DNA of 44,084 nt. Source: a virus. The translations under genes and the position numbers were made by a program. Numbering within the stretch: the first letter of the stretch is position 1; each line of letters begins with the position of its first letter. The notes beneath the pieces are model-generated. The model did no database searches. It was not told where the DNA came from and was given only the letters and a program-made list of their open reading frames with translations. Below, piece by piece: positions 25,142 through 33,933 of this stretch. The DNA is taken from positions 1 through 44,084 of the IMG/VR virus record IMGVR_UViG_3300035659_000034; one strand, written 5' to 3'.

Positions 25142-26164
25142 ATGCCTGATTATTCGTTTGATCAAGATTTAGGTGTTTATGGGCCAAAGCCGAAAGCTCC
25201 TCAAACAACAGGGGAACATCCAGCACCGGCCTACAAACCAATGGAATATCTAGTGCCAAGTTTGTCTTACAATGTGGGGGCCAAAAGCACTTTCCATGAA
25301 GGTACTGAACAGAGTAGGCAAGCTATGGAAACATCGCCCTGGTATCAACAATACCTTAAGGACTTGGGATCAGCGAAAGAGAAGGTTGGTGTTTTGGGTG
25401 GTGGTGGTGGTGGTGGTGGCGGCGGTGGCGGTGGCGGTGTAGAAACGCCAGGGTATAGCGAAAATTTCAAAAAATTTCAAGGCGGCTTATACGGATATGC
25501 CCAAGACCTGATGACTAAGGAATCTCCCTTTGGGCAAACTGCTGTCAACTTAAAGACCCGTGATATTGATATGGGAAATCAACAAAAGATTGATTCTATC
25601 AAAGCCGACTTTGCGGCGCGGGGTCAGGCCGGATCACCCCAGGAGCAGAAAGCTTTAGAACAGATGGATTATGGCGCAAAGATGCAAAAAGCGGATGTCA
25701 TGCAGAAAAACGCGGAGCAGGATGCTCAATATGGCTTACAAAAATCAGAGGTTTTGCGATCTTATCATGATAGCTTTAACCAAGCCGAGATGCAAAACCG
25801 GGCAATGATCATGCAGGGACAGCAAATCAATGCGGCGGCGGCGGCGGGCGCGGCAAGCGCGGCGGCGGGGGATGCGAAATGGCAACTCATGATGGAATTA
25901 AATCTGGCTGACAAAGCCGCAGGAATGGGAATGGATTATGAAAATCAGCAATTTGGCCGTTACATGCAGGGCGCACAATTCGATATGGGAAAAGCTCAAT
26001 GGAGTAATGAGTTTCAATATACAAAAACTTACAACAACCAGATGATAGATTTGAACCGTGAGCTTGCTGCACAAGCGGCTAAAACTGCAAAGTCAGGCCA
26101 GATTTGGGGAGCCATTGGTAGTGTGTTTGGCGCAGCCGGTGATGTTCTTGGAGCAGTGCTTTAA
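25142..26164 (+). CDS. Minor virion/ejection protein with poly-Gly linker
   Basis: 340 residues. Residues about 86-99 form an uninterrupted run of 14 Gly encoded by a GGT/GGC triplet repeat (25397-25438). Around it lie helical, Gln/Ala/Met-rich sequences (MQNRAMIMQGQQINAAAAAGAASAAAGDAKWQ) and a hydrophobic C-terminal end (GSVFGAAGDVLGAVL), similar to podovirus internal or ejected proteins. The linker length may vary by slippage without frame change. Confidence 0.65.
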   Translation: MPDYSFDQDLGVYGPKPKAPQTTGEHPAPAYKPMEYLVPSLSYNVGAKSTFHEGTEQSRQAMETSPWYQQYLKDLGSAKEKVGVLGGGGGGGGGGGGGGVETPGYSENFKKFQGGLYGYAQDLMTKESPFGQTAVNLKTRDIDMGNQQKIDSIKADFAARGQAGSPQEQKALEQMDYGAKMQKADVMQKNAEQDAQYGLQKSEVLRSYHDSFNQAEMQNRAMIMQGQQINAAAAAGAASAAAGDAKWQLMMELNLADKAAGMGMDYENQQFGRYMQGAQFDMGKAQWSNEFQYTKTYNNQMIDLNRELAAQAAKTAKSGQIWGAIGSVFGAAGDVLGAVL

Positions 26165-26180
26165 AAAAAAGGAGAATAAA

Positions 26181-27320
26181 ATGGCAAATATTCCAACGAT
26201 GCAAGGTCCATCAAGTGAAATGTGGATGCGTGCGGCGGGCGTGGGCGTGCCTTCCGTGTGGGATGCTTTCGGGGAAGCCATTAAAGGCGCGGCAAATTTC
26301 TATGTTGAGAGCAAACGGCGCAAAGAAGAGCAAGACTACAGGGCAAAACTTGACGTGGAAAAGACTCGGCAATTTAATATTGGGGTTGGGTTGGAAAGGC
26401 AAAAGTTGACGGGTGATATTGAAAATCGTAAATTAATGCGCGAGAGTCAGGCAGAAATAGCTAAATCTAATCGAATTTGGGAAGAAAAAAAGTTTTTACA
26501 AGAACAAGCCTTGAAGGTGCAAAAGGTTGAGCAAGACGCAGTCAAACAAACAACGAAAAAATTTGAGGAAACTGATAAAAAAGTAAACCAAAAACATCAA
26601 GAGTTTGCAAATGGGATTGTTTATAATTACGAAAACATGAAAGAAACCGATCCGGCAGGAGCTAAATTATGGTTGAAAGAACAAGTTGCTAAATACGAAT
26701 ACCTTCCAAATATGGATGCATTTAAAAAAATTAAAAGACAACCCTCTGAGGGAAAAAATACTGGAAAATTTACTGACTTACAAAAAGCCCAAGCTGAATA
26801 TGATGCCAGGCAACAAATGATTAAGGACGGGAAAAGACCTGAGAGTATTGAGGGTCAAAGATTATTGCCTGGATATATTAATCAATTTTTATTAAAAGGC
26901 AAAATTCCCGTGAATGATGAGAGTGGAGCAATGGGAAGGTCAAAAAATCCCGCAGTTGGCAAGACCTTACCTCCTATTAAAAGACCTCAAACAACAGGCG
27001 TGCCGGGTAATATAACCGGGCAAGAACAACCTCAAGACACCTGGGGAAGTTCAGCGCAAGGGACAGCAACTCAATCACCCATATCAAATTTGCAGACACA
27101 AAAAGAAGAGAGTTTGAGAAAGTTGCCTGGTGGCTGGTGGAACCAGAATTTACCTCCTACTAATGCGGGTTCGAGAGGTAATGATGTGCAACAATTTGTA
27201 TCCGCTTTAACTCCTGAACAAAAAACAATTTATGAAAAAAACTTGCAATTGCTTGGCCCTGGAAGTGAGTTAAGAGTTTTGCAAAAAATGGCCGAATTAG
27301 GAATTATCAATGCCCAATGA
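26181..27320 (+). CDS. Internal virion/ejection protein (helical)
   Basis: 379 residues from ATG 26181 behind AAAGGAG (frame open from 26058, inside the previous gene). The N-terminal part (SSEMWMRAAGVGVPSVWDAFGEAIKGAANF) resembles amphipathic tips of ejection proteins; then a long charged coiled coil (about 45-190) and a Pro/Gln-rich tail. Overlaps the next gene by 11 bases. Role by position and composition. Confidence 0.65.
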   Translation: MANIPTMQGPSSEMWMRAAGVGVPSVWDAFGEAIKGAANFYVESKRRKEEQDYRAKLDVEKTRQFNIGVGLERQKLTGDIENRKLMRESQAEIAKSNRIWEEKKFLQEQALKVQKVEQDAVKQTTKKFEETDKKVNQKHQEFANGIVYNYENMKETDPAGAKLWLKEQVAKYEYLPNMDAFKKIKRQPSEGKNTGKFTDLQKAQAEYDARQQMIKDGKRPESIEGQRLLPGYINQFLLKGKIPVNDESGAMGRSKNPAVGKTLPPIKRPQTTGVPGNITGQEQPQDTWGSSAQGTATQSPISNLQTQKEESLRKLPGGWWNQNLPPTNAGSRGNDVQQFVSALTPEQKTIYEKNLQLLGPGSELRVLQKMAELGIINAQ

Positions 27321-30300
27321 ATACGATCCTTATGATTTGTTTGGGGTAACAAAACAAATTGAAACTCCACACCAATCAGAGTATGATCCGTATGATTTGT
27401 TTGGAGTGACAAAACAAACAAGCAAGCAAAATGAATATGATCCTTATGATTTATTTGGGGTGAAACAATCCAAGGGTTATGAACCTTACAAACCTATGGT
27501 TGAGCATGTTGAATTAAATAAACCATTAATCCCAGCGCAACAAACCAAGGAAAATATTGAAGCTGAAAAGTATATGGCAACAACAACACCTATGGAGTAT
27601 GTTGCCAAGGCTGGTCAATCTACATTGGCAGGAACAACCAGCGCGGCAATTGGGTTGGTTGATTTTTTCAACAAATTGTATAAAGTAACCAATCCCACCT
27701 CCTACATGAAACCACAATTTGAGGCGGTAGCAAAAGAAAAAGGTTATTCTGATGAGTGGATACAGGAAAATTGGGGAAAAGTAAATGAAACTTTTTTGGA
27801 CAAGCCTGTGAATGATGTGAAAGAATTTGCAGGCGGTCTTAGAAAAGCTGGTCTGGGTGGGATTGCAGGGATGGTCTTTGAAGGTTTAGGCAGATTGCCA
27901 ATTGATTTGCCAAAGTATGCTACACTTGGCTTTGTTGCTCCGATGATGGTTGAAGGTTATGTTGAAGGTGCTAGCCAAGCTTTAGAAGAAGGCAAAAACC
28001 CTGTTTGGGGTGGAGTTAAAGGGGCAGCAATTGGAGGGACGCAAGGTTATATTACAAAAAAGTTAATGGGTATAACCCAATATTTACCAAAAGGAACTCA
28101 GCATCTAGGGGCTGGGGTTTTGGGTGGGGCTGTCCCGGAAGCGGGTATGCAATTATTACAGGGAGAGGATATAACCAAACCTGAAAATTTAAAACGCATT
28201 ATTGCAAGCACTATTACGATGGGCTTGATACACCAAAAAACAAAAGCCCCCGTTGAAAAATTTAGTTTAAAAGATATTTTCGCCAAGGATATTGATTTTA
28301 TAAAACGAATAACAAAAAAAGATATTGCTGTACCCGAAGAAAACCATTTCACAATAGATGAATTGGCAAGTGCTATCAATGATTATGTTGTGAAGTCAGA
28401 GCAAGCCAAGGCAAAAGAGATACCAACCGAGCAAGTTACAGAAACAGATGTAATACCGCCAATACCACAAATGAAGCCATCAGATAAATTTAAGCCAATT
28501 AAATTAATTGATGAGAATATTGTGCTTGACCCAATGACTGATAAACCGAACAAAGTTTTTCGGGATTGGCAGAATGATATTAAGGCCACTACGGAGCAGG
28601 GTGTTTTGCCTGATGGGACACCTTATACCAGTTTTCAAGAAATCAAAAGAACTGGTACTCATGGGGCTGGAACGCACATGTACGAGAGTTTAATTGAGGA
28701 TGTTATTAACAGGGGTGGAATTTTTGAAGCTGATGCAATCGCTTCTTCTCCTGATTCATTGCGTGTCATGGAAAAAATAGCTAATGAAAAAGGCTATAAT
28801 ATGTCACAAATAGGACTTAATCTGGCTGGTCAACCCCGTTATCAAATATCGAAATGGGAAACAACCCAACCTAAAAATATTCAAATAGAATCTGTAAATG
28901 GAGAGCCTTCAGCAACGCCTCCGGTCACACCTCCGATAACCCCACCCCCAGGAGGAACAGGCGTTCCTGGGGAGACACCACCTTCCCAAGAACCCCGTTT
29001 AGTAGAAAGTAAGGTCCGCTCTAACACTGGTGAAAAGATTGGAATTAAAGAACAATTACCCAAGGAAGAGTTTCTGTATCCTGAATCTACCCATCCTTGG
29101 CGAGATGAGCAAGTTAAACAGCGTGTCCAAAGTGAAGGTGAGCAAAATATAATTAATCGAATTGAGAGTCAGGGTGTTAAGGATGAGATTGATAATGTGT
29201 TTGTTGGTGAAAAAATTAATGAATTGAAAAAGGATTTAAGCCCAGAAAATATTGACAAGATCAGATCATTGGCAAAACGGGCGCAAGTATTTGGAACGGA
29301 AGCTGGAAAAAATGTTGAATCATTCAAGCAATGGCAAGAGTCATTTGCAGGCCGGGTTAAAGTTGCCGAACAGGTTGTAGCGGCAGTTGAAAAACAACCA
29401 CGCTTAAAGAAAAAGATGAAAGAAGTTGAAGCGGAGATAAATGCTCTCAAAGGAAAAGTTGCTAGAACACCTAACTTACAACAAAAGCGCAAAATATTGA
29501 CTGAAGAATTTCGCAAAAAATATCCCAAATGGTCCGCGTCAGAAATTAAAGCAGAAGTTAATAAGACGTTGAATCCTGATGGGAAAACCGACTGGTCCAG
29601 TTTTGAACAAGCAGTCAAATCAAAATTAAAGATACCTGTTTTGGATGATTCGACAATCAAAATGATCAAGGAATATTCCGACAAAATAGATGCTTTGCCG
29701 AAGGATTCGATTGCAAGAATTGAATGGGAAGGGCGGCTTGGCAACAAGATAGGCGAACTAATGCCAGTTACTTTCAAGGAAAAATTGGCTTTGTATCAAA
29801 CTATGTCCATGCTCTTAAGGCCCAGGTCGCCCATTAAAAATTTGGTGGGGAATACATTGTTTGAAGGCATTACCAGAATTGTTAATAAAGTGGCTGTTCC
29901 CATTGACATGTTGTTTGCTTTGAGAAATAAGGGAAGAACGCTTGCTTGGAGTACTGGTGCAGAATTAAAAGAGAGTTGGATAAAAACATTTGCATCCAAA
30001 TTTGCTCAGGATGCGAAGTATGCGCTGGAAGGTTTAGACATTAATCATAAACTGCTCGAAAAACGTATCAAAGAAGTCATGACCGGGGAAATTACAGACC
30101 ATGATCTTAATGAGATACTGTATAAACGCCAGGCAGTGGAAGAACAAGGCGGTAAATTTGAATTAGGGCAAAAGCAAGTTTTCAAAAGCCGGGCTGGTAA
30201 AATGGCAATGGCTACACTGGCAATCACTATGAGATCGACAGACAGGGCAGCGTTTTGGGCCAGGTTTGAAAATTCATTGGCAAATCAAATTGCTGCTGGC

Positions 30301-31686
30301 CAAATTAAAAAGGGGTATTCTGGCGTGAATCCAAACATGGTTGAGCAAGCCATAGGCGAAGGATTACAAGTTACCTTTCAAAATAAGACTCTGGGAACTT
30401 GGGCCGCATTGGGTTTGAAAAGAGCATTGAATAAATATTTGTATTTTGGGGGCGAAGCCTTTATGAAGTTTGTTAAAACCCCTTTAAACATTATAAACCA
30501 AGGCATTGAACATTCACCTTTAGGGTCTGTAAAAGCCATTGTTAATACTATTCGACTGATGAAAGCTGGAAAGGATATACGAACAGAGCATGGAATTTTA
30601 GAAGGAAAAGCGGCTGAATATGGCAGCTTGCAAAGGCAGACCGCGATAGAATGGGGAAGAACCTTAACTGGTACAGGCGTTATGTTGTTGGGTTATATGC
30701 TGGCCAAAAATGGAGCCATGACAGGCGGGGAACCAGATGAAGAAATTAAAAAATTAAATATTGCTACTGGAAAAGGAAATCGAAGCATTAATACAAGCGC
30801 AGGTTTAAGGTGGCTTGCTTCCGGTTTTCAATTGGATCAGTTAATACCAAAGCCAGATGATGATATAAAAGATTATGACTGGCTTGGACCATTGGCAATA
30901 CCTCTTTCGATTGGAGCAAATATATATCAATATGAGCAAATCCCTGAATCGAAGTTGAATGCTAATCAAAAAATGTTAAAGGTTGGTGGTGCTATTGTTG
31001 ATATGTATTTGGCTGCTGCTGATGTTGTAGCCGAGCAACCCATGACCCAAGGTTTGAGAATGTTGGCAGGTGGCAAAAAGGTTACAGATATTGTTGGGAA
31101 TCTCATTAAAAATGTACCTGCTAGTTTTATTCCGCAATTGGCTTCGGATATAGCCTTGTTAACAAGTTCAACCTTAAAGGATGTAAGGGAAAACAATTCT
31201 GTAAGCGAAGCTTGGAACATGATGAAAAAAAGAATCCCTGGCGTGTCAAATCAATTGCCAGTCAAGGTTAATGTGCTGGGACAAAAAATGGAAATCTTTG
31301 AACCAAAGCGAACCGACTTTGAAAAATTTTGGGATGTTGCAACTTTTTTTGTTAAGCCCTGGATTGCAAAAAAATATAAGGCAGAACCGGGGATTCAATT
31401 TGTTGAAACACTTTATAGAAAAACGGGTGAAGCAAAAGTTCTGCCGCGAGATGTTACCAATACAAGTACTATCTCCTATCAAGGCAAAAAGATACCATTA
31501 AGTCAAGAGAATCGTTTGCGCTATCAAGAGATTACAGGTCAATTATTTAGTAAATATGTCCGTGAAAACCTGGAAGCATTGAAGGGAATGGACAATACAG
31601 ATGACCAAGTAGCATTTATGCACGAAATCTTGAATGAGGTTGGTAAAGATGCCCGGAACCAATGGTTGATTGAACAGGGTTATTAA
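27310..31686 (+). CDS. Large internal virion / ejected protein
   Basis: 1458 residues, last gene of the + arm. Begins with three tandem copies of a DPYDLFGV motif (about residues 4-55), then helical regions. The middle (about 430-520) holds a mixed domain (TSFQEIKRTGTHGAGTHMYESLIED), then a Pro-rich linker (about 535-560). The C-terminal half (about 810-1300) is helix-rich with hydrophobic segments (RQTAIEWGRTLTGTGVMLLGYMLAK). Length and position fit DNA-ejection proteins of podoviruses that cross the cell envelope; a polyvalent-protein resemblance is possible. No peptidoglycan-hydrolase motif was recognised. Confidence 0.75.
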   Translation: MPNEYDPYDLFGVTKQIETPHQSEYDPYDLFGVTKQTSKQNEYDPYDLFGVKQSKGYEPYKPMVEHVELNKPLIPAQQTKENIEAEKYMATTTPMEYVAKAGQSTLAGTTSAAIGLVDFFNKLYKVTNPTSYMKPQFEAVAKEKGYSDEWIQENWGKVNETFLDKPVNDVKEFAGGLRKAGLGGIAGMVFEGLGRLPIDLPKYATLGFVAPMMVEGYVEGASQALEEGKNPVWGGVKGAAIGGTQGYITKKLMGITQYLPKGTQHLGAGVLGGAVPEAGMQLLQGEDITKPENLKRIIASTITMGLIHQKTKAPVEKFSLKDIFAKDIDFIKRITKKDIAVPEENHFTIDELASAINDYVVKSEQAKAKEIPTEQVTETDVIPPIPQMKPSDKFKPIKLIDENIVLDPMTDKPNKVFRDWQNDIKATTEQGVLPDGTPYTSFQEIKRTGTHGAGTHMYESLIEDVINRGGIFEADAIASSPDSLRVMEKIANEKGYNMSQIGLNLAGQPRYQISKWETTQPKNIQIESVNGEPSATPPVTPPITPPPGGTGVPGETPPSQEPRLVESKVRSNTGEKIGIKEQLPKEEFLYPESTHPWRDEQVKQRVQSEGEQNIINRIESQGVKDEIDNVFVGEKINELKKDLSPENIDKIRSLAKRAQVFGTEAGKNVESFKQWQESFAGRVKVAEQVVAAVEKQPRLKKKMKEVEAEINALKGKVARTPNLQQKRKILTEEFRKKYPKWSASEIKAEVNKTLNPDGKTDWSSFEQAVKSKLKIPVLDDSTIKMIKEYSDKIDALPKDSIARIEWEGRLGNKIGELMPVTFKEKLALYQTMSMLLRPRSPIKNLVGNTLFEGITRIVNKVAVPIDMLFALRNKGRTLAWSTGAELKESWIKTFASKFAQDAKYALEGLDINHKLLEKRIKEVMTGEITDHDLNEILYKRQAVEEQGGKFELGQKQVFKSRAGKMAMATLAITMRSTDRAAFWARFENSLANQIAAGQIKKGYSGVNPNMVEQAIGEGLQVTFQNKTLGTWAALGLKRALNKYLYFGGEAFMKFVKTPLNIINQGIEHSPLGSVKAIVNTIRLMKAGKDIRTEHGILEGKAAEYGSLQRQTAIEWGRTLTGTGVMLLGYMLAKNGAMTGGEPDEEIKKLNIATGKGNRSINTSAGLRWLASGFQLDQLIPKPDDDIKDYDWLGPLAIPLSIGANIYQYEQIPESKLNANQKMLKVGGAIVDMYLAAADVVAEQPMTQGLRMLAGGKKVTDIVGNLIKNVPASFIPQLASDIALLTSSTLKDVRENNSVSEAWNMMKKRIPGVSNQLPVKVNVLGQKMEIFEPKRTDFEKFWDVATFFVKPWIAKKYKAEPGIQFVETLYRKTGEAKVLPRDVTNTSTISYQGKKIPLSQENRLRYQEITGQLFSKYVRENLEALKGMDNTDDQVAFMHEILNEVGKDARNQWLIEQGY

Positions 31687-31994
31687 TTTAGTTTTTTATG
31701 TGTTCTAAAAGTATCCGATAGCTTCAGGGTCTCATTAAAGAATTGTCTTTTTAGAGCCATTGAAATATTCCGTTTTACAATTTGTTTGGATGGATTGCCG
31801 TCAACTATTTTCTCAGTGTTTAGGAACAATTGTGGTACACCGCCCATGCTGACCGCCTGTTCAGTGGTTAGTTTTTTGATATTCAAATCATAGCCCTGGA
31901 TACCAATTTTATCCAACGCCCATTCGATATTCTTTTTTATTTCCTTGCAAGGGTTACATTGGTCTATTGTTAACAGGGTAAAGTTTACGTTCAT
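31683..31994 (-). CDS. Thioredoxin/glutaredoxin-like protein
   Basis: 103 residues. CNPC at residues 13-16 after a beta strand (NFTLLTIDQ) and GGVPQLFL at 51-58 as the cis-Pro motif give a thioredoxin fold with a redox-active CxxC. A helix-rich C-terminal extension (IVKRNISMALKRQFFNETLKL) follows. Phage glutaredoxin-like proteins often support ribonucleotide reductase or fold virion proteins; no such gene is seen here. Its stop overlaps that of the convergent + arm gene by 4 bases, and ATGA overlap with the upstream gene. Confidence 0.75.
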   Translation of the reverse strand: MNVNFTLLTIDQCNPCKEIKKNIEWALDKIGIQGYDLNIKKLTTEQAVSMGGVPQLFLNTEKIVDGNPSKQIVKRNISMALKRQFFNETLKLSDTFRTHKKLN

Positions 31995-32185
31995 GTTATT
32001 TGGTTTTCTTTTATTTGATTCTTGATTTGTTCAGCAAATTTAATCAAAGATTGCAATACTTCTGGTTCTAAATATATTATGTCTGATGGGCAATTAAAAT
32101 CATTGGCTTTTAATGTAAATCCATATCCGTCAAACTCAACATATACCGCGTCTCCTATATAGCTTTTCCAATTTGATTGGTCCAT
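31991..32185 (-). CDS. Small hypothetical protein
   Basis: 64 residues: beta strands (AVYVEFDGYGFTLKAN) and a helix (LEPEVLQSLIKFAEQI). Looks like short phage sandwich-type proteins. The GGAGA ribosome site lies in the end of the gene upstream. Function unknown. Confidence 0.65.
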   Translation of the reverse strand: MDQSNWKSYIGDAVYVEFDGYGFTLKANDFNCPSDIIYLEPEVLQSLIKFAEQIKNQIKENQIT

Positions 32186-32197
32186 ATTTGTGTCTCC

Positions 32198-32356
32198 TTA
32201 TTCTGTGATCTGGGCTTTCAAATTTTCAATCAACACCCAAAGTTTGGTAAGTGTTTCAACTTCAATTTCAACATTTTTTTGTCCACGCATGATGGCATCC
32301 CCCAAAAAATTTTTTACTGTGTCACGCAATTGCTCAAACTCACCGTTGAATTTCAT
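32198..32356 (-). CDS. Small helical hypothetical protein
   Basis: 52 residues (FNGEFEQLRDTVKNFLGDAI, then ETLTKLWVLIENLKAQITE), two helices, acidic. ATG at 32356 overlaps the stop of the methyltransferase gene. Stop at 32198-32200 is just before the ribosome site of the next gene. Function unknown. Confidence 0.6.
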   Translation of the reverse strand: MKFNGEFEQLRDTVKNFLGDAIMRGQKNVEIEVETLTKLWVLIENLKAQITE

Positions 32357-32754
32357 TTGACATTCCTAAAAATAAGTAGCTGTAAATCATCAGGATAGCC
32401 ATAGGGACCGGTAAATTCTAACCTGCCTACAAATCGCTTCATAATGCGCCCCTTAAGCATGTGATCATCACAAATCCATTCGTGGCTCATATTCGGCAAG
32501 AGCATAACAATGACAGGCAGTTTTTCTTTCCAGTGCCTTTCCAATTCCAAACAAGCTTTTAACACCCATTCAAAAGTGTCTTTCCCATAGGGGGGGTTGG
32601 CCCATACGACTTCATTACCCCAATCTTGTTTTAAGCCGTTTTCTTTTGAGGTATAAAAGCGGGGTAACATGTGATTGTGATCGTCGGCTGCCACGTCAAT
32701 TGTAAATTTAAACTCTTCATTCAATTCGTGCCAAAATTTTTTATAAGTTAACAT
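32353..32754 (-). CDS. dam: Phage DNA N6-adenine methyltransferase (Dam type)
   Basis: 133 residues, short Dam family form. Key residues: FTIDVAADDHN (17-27), RFYTSKENGLKQDW and NPPYG at 53-57, the catalytic DPPY-type motif; the RFVGRLEFTGPYGYP end is also typical. Methylates adenine at N6 in phage or host DNA, possibly evading restriction. No cognate restriction gene is seen. Confidence 0.88.
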   Translation of the reverse strand: MLTYKKFWHELNEEFKFTIDVAADDHNHMLPRFYTSKENGLKQDWGNEVVWANPPYGKDTFEWVLKACLELERHWKEKLPVIVMLLPNMSHEWICDDHMLKGRIMKRFVGRLEFTGPYGYPDDLQLLIFRNVK

Positions 32755-32765
32755 TTTTGTTTTTC

Positions 32766-32984
32766 CTATTCGAGAATCTCGAAGTCCTTTTGCTCAAAAA
32801 AATAACCCTGTCGGCATAACTGCAACTCAATTTGCTCTGTTTCAATTTGGTTGATGTAAAAAAGTGGACACCATGAACCACATCTTTTGCCATTTCGATA
32901 TGGGCAAAATTGCTCCTCAAATTTTTCTTGAAATTGTCTTAAAAAACTTAACTTCCCAAATTCCAATTTTGCTTTTTTTATCAT
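32766..32984 (-). CDS. Small Cys-containing protein
   Basis: 72 residues from the ATG at 32984, with GGAG 5 bases upstream (the frame is open further, to 33026). Contains a CPYRNGKRCGSWCPLFY segment (Cys-x7-Cys-x3-Cys) as in small phage Cys-knuckle proteins of unknown function. Confidence 0.65.
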   Translation of the reverse strand: MIKKAKLEFGKLSFLRQFQEKFEEQFCPYRNGKRCGSWCPLFYINQIETEQIELQLCRQGYFFEQKDFEILE

Positions 32985-33076
32985 TTTATCTCCATTAATA
33001 ATATTTAATTCAACATTGCCCGACAATATTAATATAAAAGCCCCAGGAATTTAAAATCAAAACGAGGAGAGGCGAT

Positions 33077-33093
33077 ATGTATCCGAGATACAT
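33077..33093. promoter_or_regulatory. 17-bp perfect dyad
   Basis: ATGTATC-CGA-GATACAT, seven perfectly paired bases either side of 3, in the gap 33027-33149 between genes; resembles a repressor or regulator operator. On the + strand an AGGAGAGG precedes it and a short 11-codon frame (33077-33112) could be read, probably by chance. The gap holds no other structure I can support. Confidence 0.5.
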
Positions 33094-33149
33094 GAATGTA
33101 TTGGAGACATAAGATCGTTTAACCTGGTTGATTGTACGCATTAGTTTTT

Positions 33150-33335
33150 TCATAGTTTTTTGAATAAAAAATTTTTGGAGTCAACCACGGCGGCGAGGGG
33201 TATCCAGTGAAAATTTTTTCCAATGATTTTCAAATTTGAATTGACGTAAACCATTTTAACTTTTTCCGTTTGCAAATTTTTCAAAAGATATTCCCCGGAT
33301 TCGGTTGGAATTTTTTCTGTCCAGGTTTCAATCAA
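33150..33335 (-). CDS. Short hypothetical protein (TTG start)
   Basis: 61 residues, starting at TTG 33335, which overlaps the stop of the upstream gene (ATTGATTGA) and has GGAAA in front. The pattern WTEKIPTESGEYLLKNLQTEKVKMVYV then FHWIPL is like short phage proteins with PTESGxYxxK.. WxP that fold as small beta sheets. The longer frame to 33494 would run across the upstream gene and is not supported. Confidence 0.6.
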   Translation of the reverse strand: MIETWTEKIPTESGEYLLKNLQTEKVKMVYVNSNLKIIGKNFHWIPLAAVVDSKNFLFKKL

Positions 33336-33546
33336 TTTCGTTTCCAACTGGAACGGAAATTTCTGGGGTAAATTTTTCAAAGCAAAAGTTTTCTGGTAAT
33401 TTTCTTGGTGCTGTAAATTTAATTGAATCAATTCGTACCTCCTTGTTTTCTTGCCAAAAAGCAACCGGCCCGGAAAAAACATGGACCTGGCCATCGCTTG
33501 TTTTTACAAAAACTGATTGAAAATAATCTTCTTTTTTGTTTTCCAT
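33328..33546 (-). CDS. Hypothetical small protein
   Basis: 72 residues: beta-rich (FVKTSDGQVHVFSGPVAFWQENKEVRIDSIKF) with a basic/Pro end. Overlaps the next gene by 8 bases and its start adjoins the stop of the upstream gene. Function unknown. Confidence 0.6.
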   Translation of the reverse strand: MENKKEDYFQSVFVKTSDGQVHVFSGPVAFWQENKEVRIDSIKFTAPRKLPENFCFEKFTPEISVPVGNEID

Positions 33547-33930
33547 TTAATTTATTTTGACCTCACATCGTGGATTGGTAAAGTCAACTTTGTATCCCAA
33601 AAACAGGGGAATGATTTGAGTCATGTTGTCATCCGGGATTATCTTGCTTTGGACTAACGCATCCTGCACAGATTGAGCCAGGTTGATATAGTCAAAGCGT
33701 CGCTTGTCTCTCCGGAAAAAATACATCTCAAGAAACATTGGCCTTCTCTTGATTAGTTTGATTTGTTCCCGGTATGTTTCAACATGGTCTTTGAGCCGTC
33801 CAATTTTTTTGCCGAAATTTTTTCTATACCAGGAGCCATATAAGGGGTTGGGGAACAGTCGCCGACCGCCCCGGCCAATCACTTGCGAGTTTTTTTTGCT
33901 TGGCGTATTGCCGTAAAGGATTATTGTCAT
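33547..33930 (-). CDS. rusA: RusA-like Holliday-junction nuclease
   Basis: 127 residues, typical RusA length. Starts MTIILYGNTPSKKNSQVIG, like the RusA strand with PxSKKN. Acidic core: D80 in RRFDYIN, D90 in SVQDAL and PDD at 99-101. The canonical DxDN is changed to D-Y-I-N, so the second Asp is missing; this variant appears compatible with family members seen in phages, but activity is not certain. Resolves replication or recombination branches before packaging. Confidence 0.82.
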   Translation of the reverse strand: MTIILYGNTPSKKNSQVIGRGGRRLFPNPLYGSWYRKNFGKKIGRLKDHVETYREQIKLIKRRPMFLEMYFFRRDKRRFDYINLAQSVQDALVQSKIIPDDNMTQIIPLFLGYKVDFTNPRCEVKIN

Positions 33931-33933
33931 TGA

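Noticed and set aside
27313-27470. CRISPR-like direct repeats
   Set aside because: The repeat is in frame and encodes DPYDLFGV units of a protein.
29169-29777. 202-codon frame on the - strand
   Set aside because: It is the shadow of the 1458-residue internal protein; no ribosome site and Ser/Phe-biased composition typical of antisense frames.
33336-33494. N-terminal extension of the 33150 gene
   Set aside because: Would overlap the well-formed 33328-33546 gene over most of its length; TTG at 33335 with stop overlap is more likely.
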